From Acholeplasmataceae bacterium UBA5617 (GTDB lineage Bacteria; Bacillota_I; Bacilli_A; Acholeplasmatales; Acholeplasmataceae), in contig DIKN01000034.1 in NCBI GenBank assembly GCA_002424575.1, positions 1 to 5,828 on the forward strand: 5,828 nucleotides of DNA, written 5' to 3'. The notes under the pieces are model-generated. The model saw only the letters and a program-made list of their open reading frames with translations, did no database searches and was not told the origin of the DNA. This document shows positions 3,838-5,828 of this stretch, in pieces. Every line of letters begins with the position of its first letter. Within the stretch, counting starts at the first letter, position 1. A program made the translations under genes and the position numbers.

Positions 3838-5828
3838 ATGAAACATCAGAACCAATGGTCCGTCTACTTTTTGTTTTTAGGCTTGTTTTTTATCCTCAAT
3901 ATCGCGAATACATACTGGTTGACCATTCAAGAACTCAACCGATATATTGCACCATTTCCTCATACCTTACTCGGAGAATTGAATGCCTTTTTGGGTAATT
4001 TTTCGATTCTCTTTATCTTTATGCTCATAGGCTTTACATGGATAAAGAAAGCTAAGGGACGCATGATTTTCTTGCTTGTGATCAGTTTTATTCTCAATTT
4101 CTGGATTTTCTGGATGGGTGTCTTCAATATGTTTTTTGGCACAGCTTTTTCTGTTCCAGCAAGCACCATTTTCCGAAATCCTGCCGATGGTTTCGCATTA
4201 GGAACATTTTTACAGGCCATTTTGGAATTGATGACTTACTATCGAATTCTTGTTTTCCTACCCTTTATTGCTTTGCTTGTGATTTATATACTTGCTGACC
4301 GCGAACAACTTAAAACTATGTACTTTAAAGTTACACTTCAAAAATATTTGTCAAGTGTTATTTTGGTCATCATGACACTTTTCACATCCGTCTTTTCCTA
4401 CTATGAACAGTACAAGTTAACCCTTCCACTCAACGCTGTAAAAAGCACGTTCGCAATTCAACATTTAGGTGTCTATCCTTATTATGTCGGTGAACTGATT
4501 GGACAACCCTTCGATCTTGATCTTGTGTCCTTTTTAGAACTCAATAACGATTTAAAACTTGCATCAGCATATCAAGCATACAACAAGAACCAACAGATTT
4601 ATACCAATTTTTTCGATGGAGAAACCTATTCAAACCGGTTGACGTTAGCACAAACCGTTTCATCACTATCGATTGATCCCTCGATTTCAAAAGGCGATGA
4701 TCTTCAAGGTCTTCTCAAAGATAAAAATCTTATATTGATTCATATGGAATCTCTCAACACGTTTTTATTGGAATCCGAGTTGACTTCGGTGAGAATGCCT
4801 TTCTTACAAGCTCTTCTCGAGCAAAGTTTTTATTTCTCCCAGTTTTATAATAATGTGGGTATGGGTGTAAGTTCGGATGGAGAACTTTCCGTTATGACAG
4901 GGTTATATCCGATGGGAGATCGGACGCTTTATTGGGAATATAACAAGGATCCATATGATCTTGATTCTTTAGTTCGCTACATGAATCGCGCAGGTTATTA
5001 TTCTGAAGCCATCCATGGCGATAAAGAAACCTTCTATAACCGTGACCTTATTTATCCAGAAATGTATGGATTTGACCGGTTTTACTCATTAGAAGACGCG
5101 ATTGCTGAAGGATATAATGTTGAGTATGGGTATATGTATGACACGATCAATCAAAAACGTCATCAATCACCCTGGCTTTCAGATTACCATCTTGCTGATT
5201 TAACTGCGAGCTATGGAACCTCACTCGCCCAAACGTATGAGAAAGTCATGTTATTCCCTATTACCATGATGCCACATACGCCTTATGAGTTTGACCCCAA
5301 TGGCATACGTTATGATGTCTATCCATCCATTTCGCGAAAAATCAGTCACGTGACACTTAACTACATCAACTATGTGGATTATGTCGATGATGTGATTAAA
5401 CGCTTTTTCATCAGCGAGACAGGTAGTGATCAAACCTTAGAAAACAGCGTTTACGTGTTTTACAGTGATCACGGATCAGGTATAAAAAACGGTGACCTCA
5501 ATCTCATTTTAAATCGTGATATTTCAGTGATTGAAACACGCCAAATTTTACAAAAAGTCCCCGCATGGATCTACGTTCCAGGTGAGGATAGGGTTGACTA
5601 CAACGGTTTTTCAATACGAAAGGGACTCCTTACCGGTGAACAAACCTTAGTTAGAAGTCAAGTTGATCTTTATCGCACCATCATCGAGCTCTTCGATTTA
5701 CCGGTTGGAAAAGATCCTTATTTTGGTGTTCATGGATTATCGGTTGAACCAACGTTTGCACTCGATAACCGCTTGATGGATGTAGTAATTGACGATTATT
5801 TCTACTCGATGAGAAACCCATCCATGAA
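3838..5828 (+). CDS. LtaS-type membrane phosphoglycerol transferase / lipoteichoic acid synthase family (3' end outside window)
   Basis: An open frame of 663 complete codons with no stop before the window edge. Five predicted TM helices lie at about 7-28, 51-69, 76-100, 134-153 and 171-189. A linker then leads to an extracellular sulfatase/alkaline-phosphatase-fold domain from about 297, which is the LtaS topology. Known LtaS enzymes move glycerol phosphate from phosphatidylglycerol to a growing chain on the outer membrane face. By comparison with S. aureus LtaS, metal and active-site residues are Glu304 (in HMES), Ser345 at the nucleophile position (GMGVSSDGE, where LtaS has Thr), and Asp544/His545 (YSDHG). 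Likely substrate contacts are Tyr400 and Arg402 (FYNRD, LtaS Trp/Arg) and His480 (MMPHTPY). VPAWIYVPG (574-582) and SQVDLY (607-612) are typical late-domain motifs. S. aureus LtaS has 646 residues, so little should be missing beyond the edge. Other roles in this family (glycolipid primase, glucan phosphoglycerol transferase) cannot be excluded. It is divergent from the HTH/TPR regulator. Confidence 0.93.
   Translation, partial: MKHQNQWSVYFLFLGLFFILNIANTYWLTIQELNRYIAPFPHTLLGELNAFLGNFSILFIFMLIGFTWIKKAKGRMIFLLVISFILNFWIFWMGVFNMFFGTAFSVPASTIFRNPADGFALGTFLQAILELMTYYRILVFLPFIALLVIYILADREQLKTMYFKVTLQKYLSSVILVIMTLFTSVFSYYEQYKLTLPLNAVKSTFAIQHLGVYPYYVGELIGQPFDLDLVSFLELNNDLKLASAYQAYNKNQQIYTNFFDGETYSNRLTLAQTVSSLSIDPSISKGDDLQGLLKDKNLILIHMESLNTFLLESELTSVRMPFLQALLEQSFYFSQFYNNVGMGVSSDGELSVMTGLYPMGDRTLYWEYNKDPYDLDSLVRYMNRAGYYSEAIHGDKETFYNRDLIYPEMYGFDRFYSLEDAIAEGYNVEYGYMYDTINQKRHQSPWLSDYHLADLTASYGTSLAQTYEKVMLFPITMMPHTPYEFDPNGIRYDVYPSISRKISHVTLNYINYVDYVDDVIKRFFISETGSDQTLENSVYVFYSDHGSGIKNGDLNLILNRDISVIETRQILQKVPAWIYVPGEDRVDYNGFSIRKGLLTGEQTLVRSQVDLYRTIIELFDLPVGKDPYFGVHGLSVEPTFALDNRLMDVVIDDYFYSMRNPSM

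Noticed and set aside
3960..4220. Antisense 86-codon frame within the LtaS-like gene
   Set aside because: It is opposite the TM2-TM4 region. Its basic, Lys-rich product mirrors the Phe/Leu-rich coding strand, and no family features are seen.

Overview
The window looks like chromosomal DNA of a Bacillota-type (Firmicutes) bacterium with low to moderate GC. The evidence is a Gram-positive-type GyrA, A/T-rich intrinsic terminators, strong purine-rich ribosome binding sites, an Rgg/PlcR-like helix-turn-helix/TPR regulator, and a five-TM LtaS-type polyglycerolphosphate synthase. Trp is encoded by TGG and no in-frame TGA is read through, so the standard bacterial code fits. A deeper placement (for example Erysipelotrichia-like) would be a guess.

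Layout. (1) Positions 1-2424, + strand: the 3' 94% or so of gyrA. It lacks roughly the first 56 codons and ends with an acidic tail and a clean intrinsic terminator at 2430-2459. (2) Positions 2475-3416, - strand: a 313-aa regulator with an N-terminal HTH and a C-terminal TPR-like helical domain. It converges on gyrA, and its own terminator hairpin overlaps its stop codon. (3) Positions 3417-3837: a 421-bp divergent intergenic region that is G-rich and full of inverted repeats. It holds five copies of the 7-mer CATCCAT (four direct, one inverted), a near-palindrome of 26 bp, a 15-bp inverted repeat flanking a minus-strand extended -10 promoter, a compact GC-rich hairpin, and the promoter and RBS of the next gene. 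(4) Positions 3838-5828, + strand: a large membrane protein of the LtaS/MdoB alkaline-phosphatase superfamily, open to the window end. Its metal and substrate residues are conserved, but Ser sits where the LtaS nucleophile Thr is expected.

How the genes relate. gyrA is a housekeeping gene, isolated from the rest by back-to-back terminators. The regulator and the LtaS-like gene are divergent and share the repeat-rich intergenic region, so the regulator may control itself and possibly the envelope polymer enzyme. This is inference. No mobile element, CRISPR array, tRNA or rRNA was seen. The least explained part of the window is 3417-3837.
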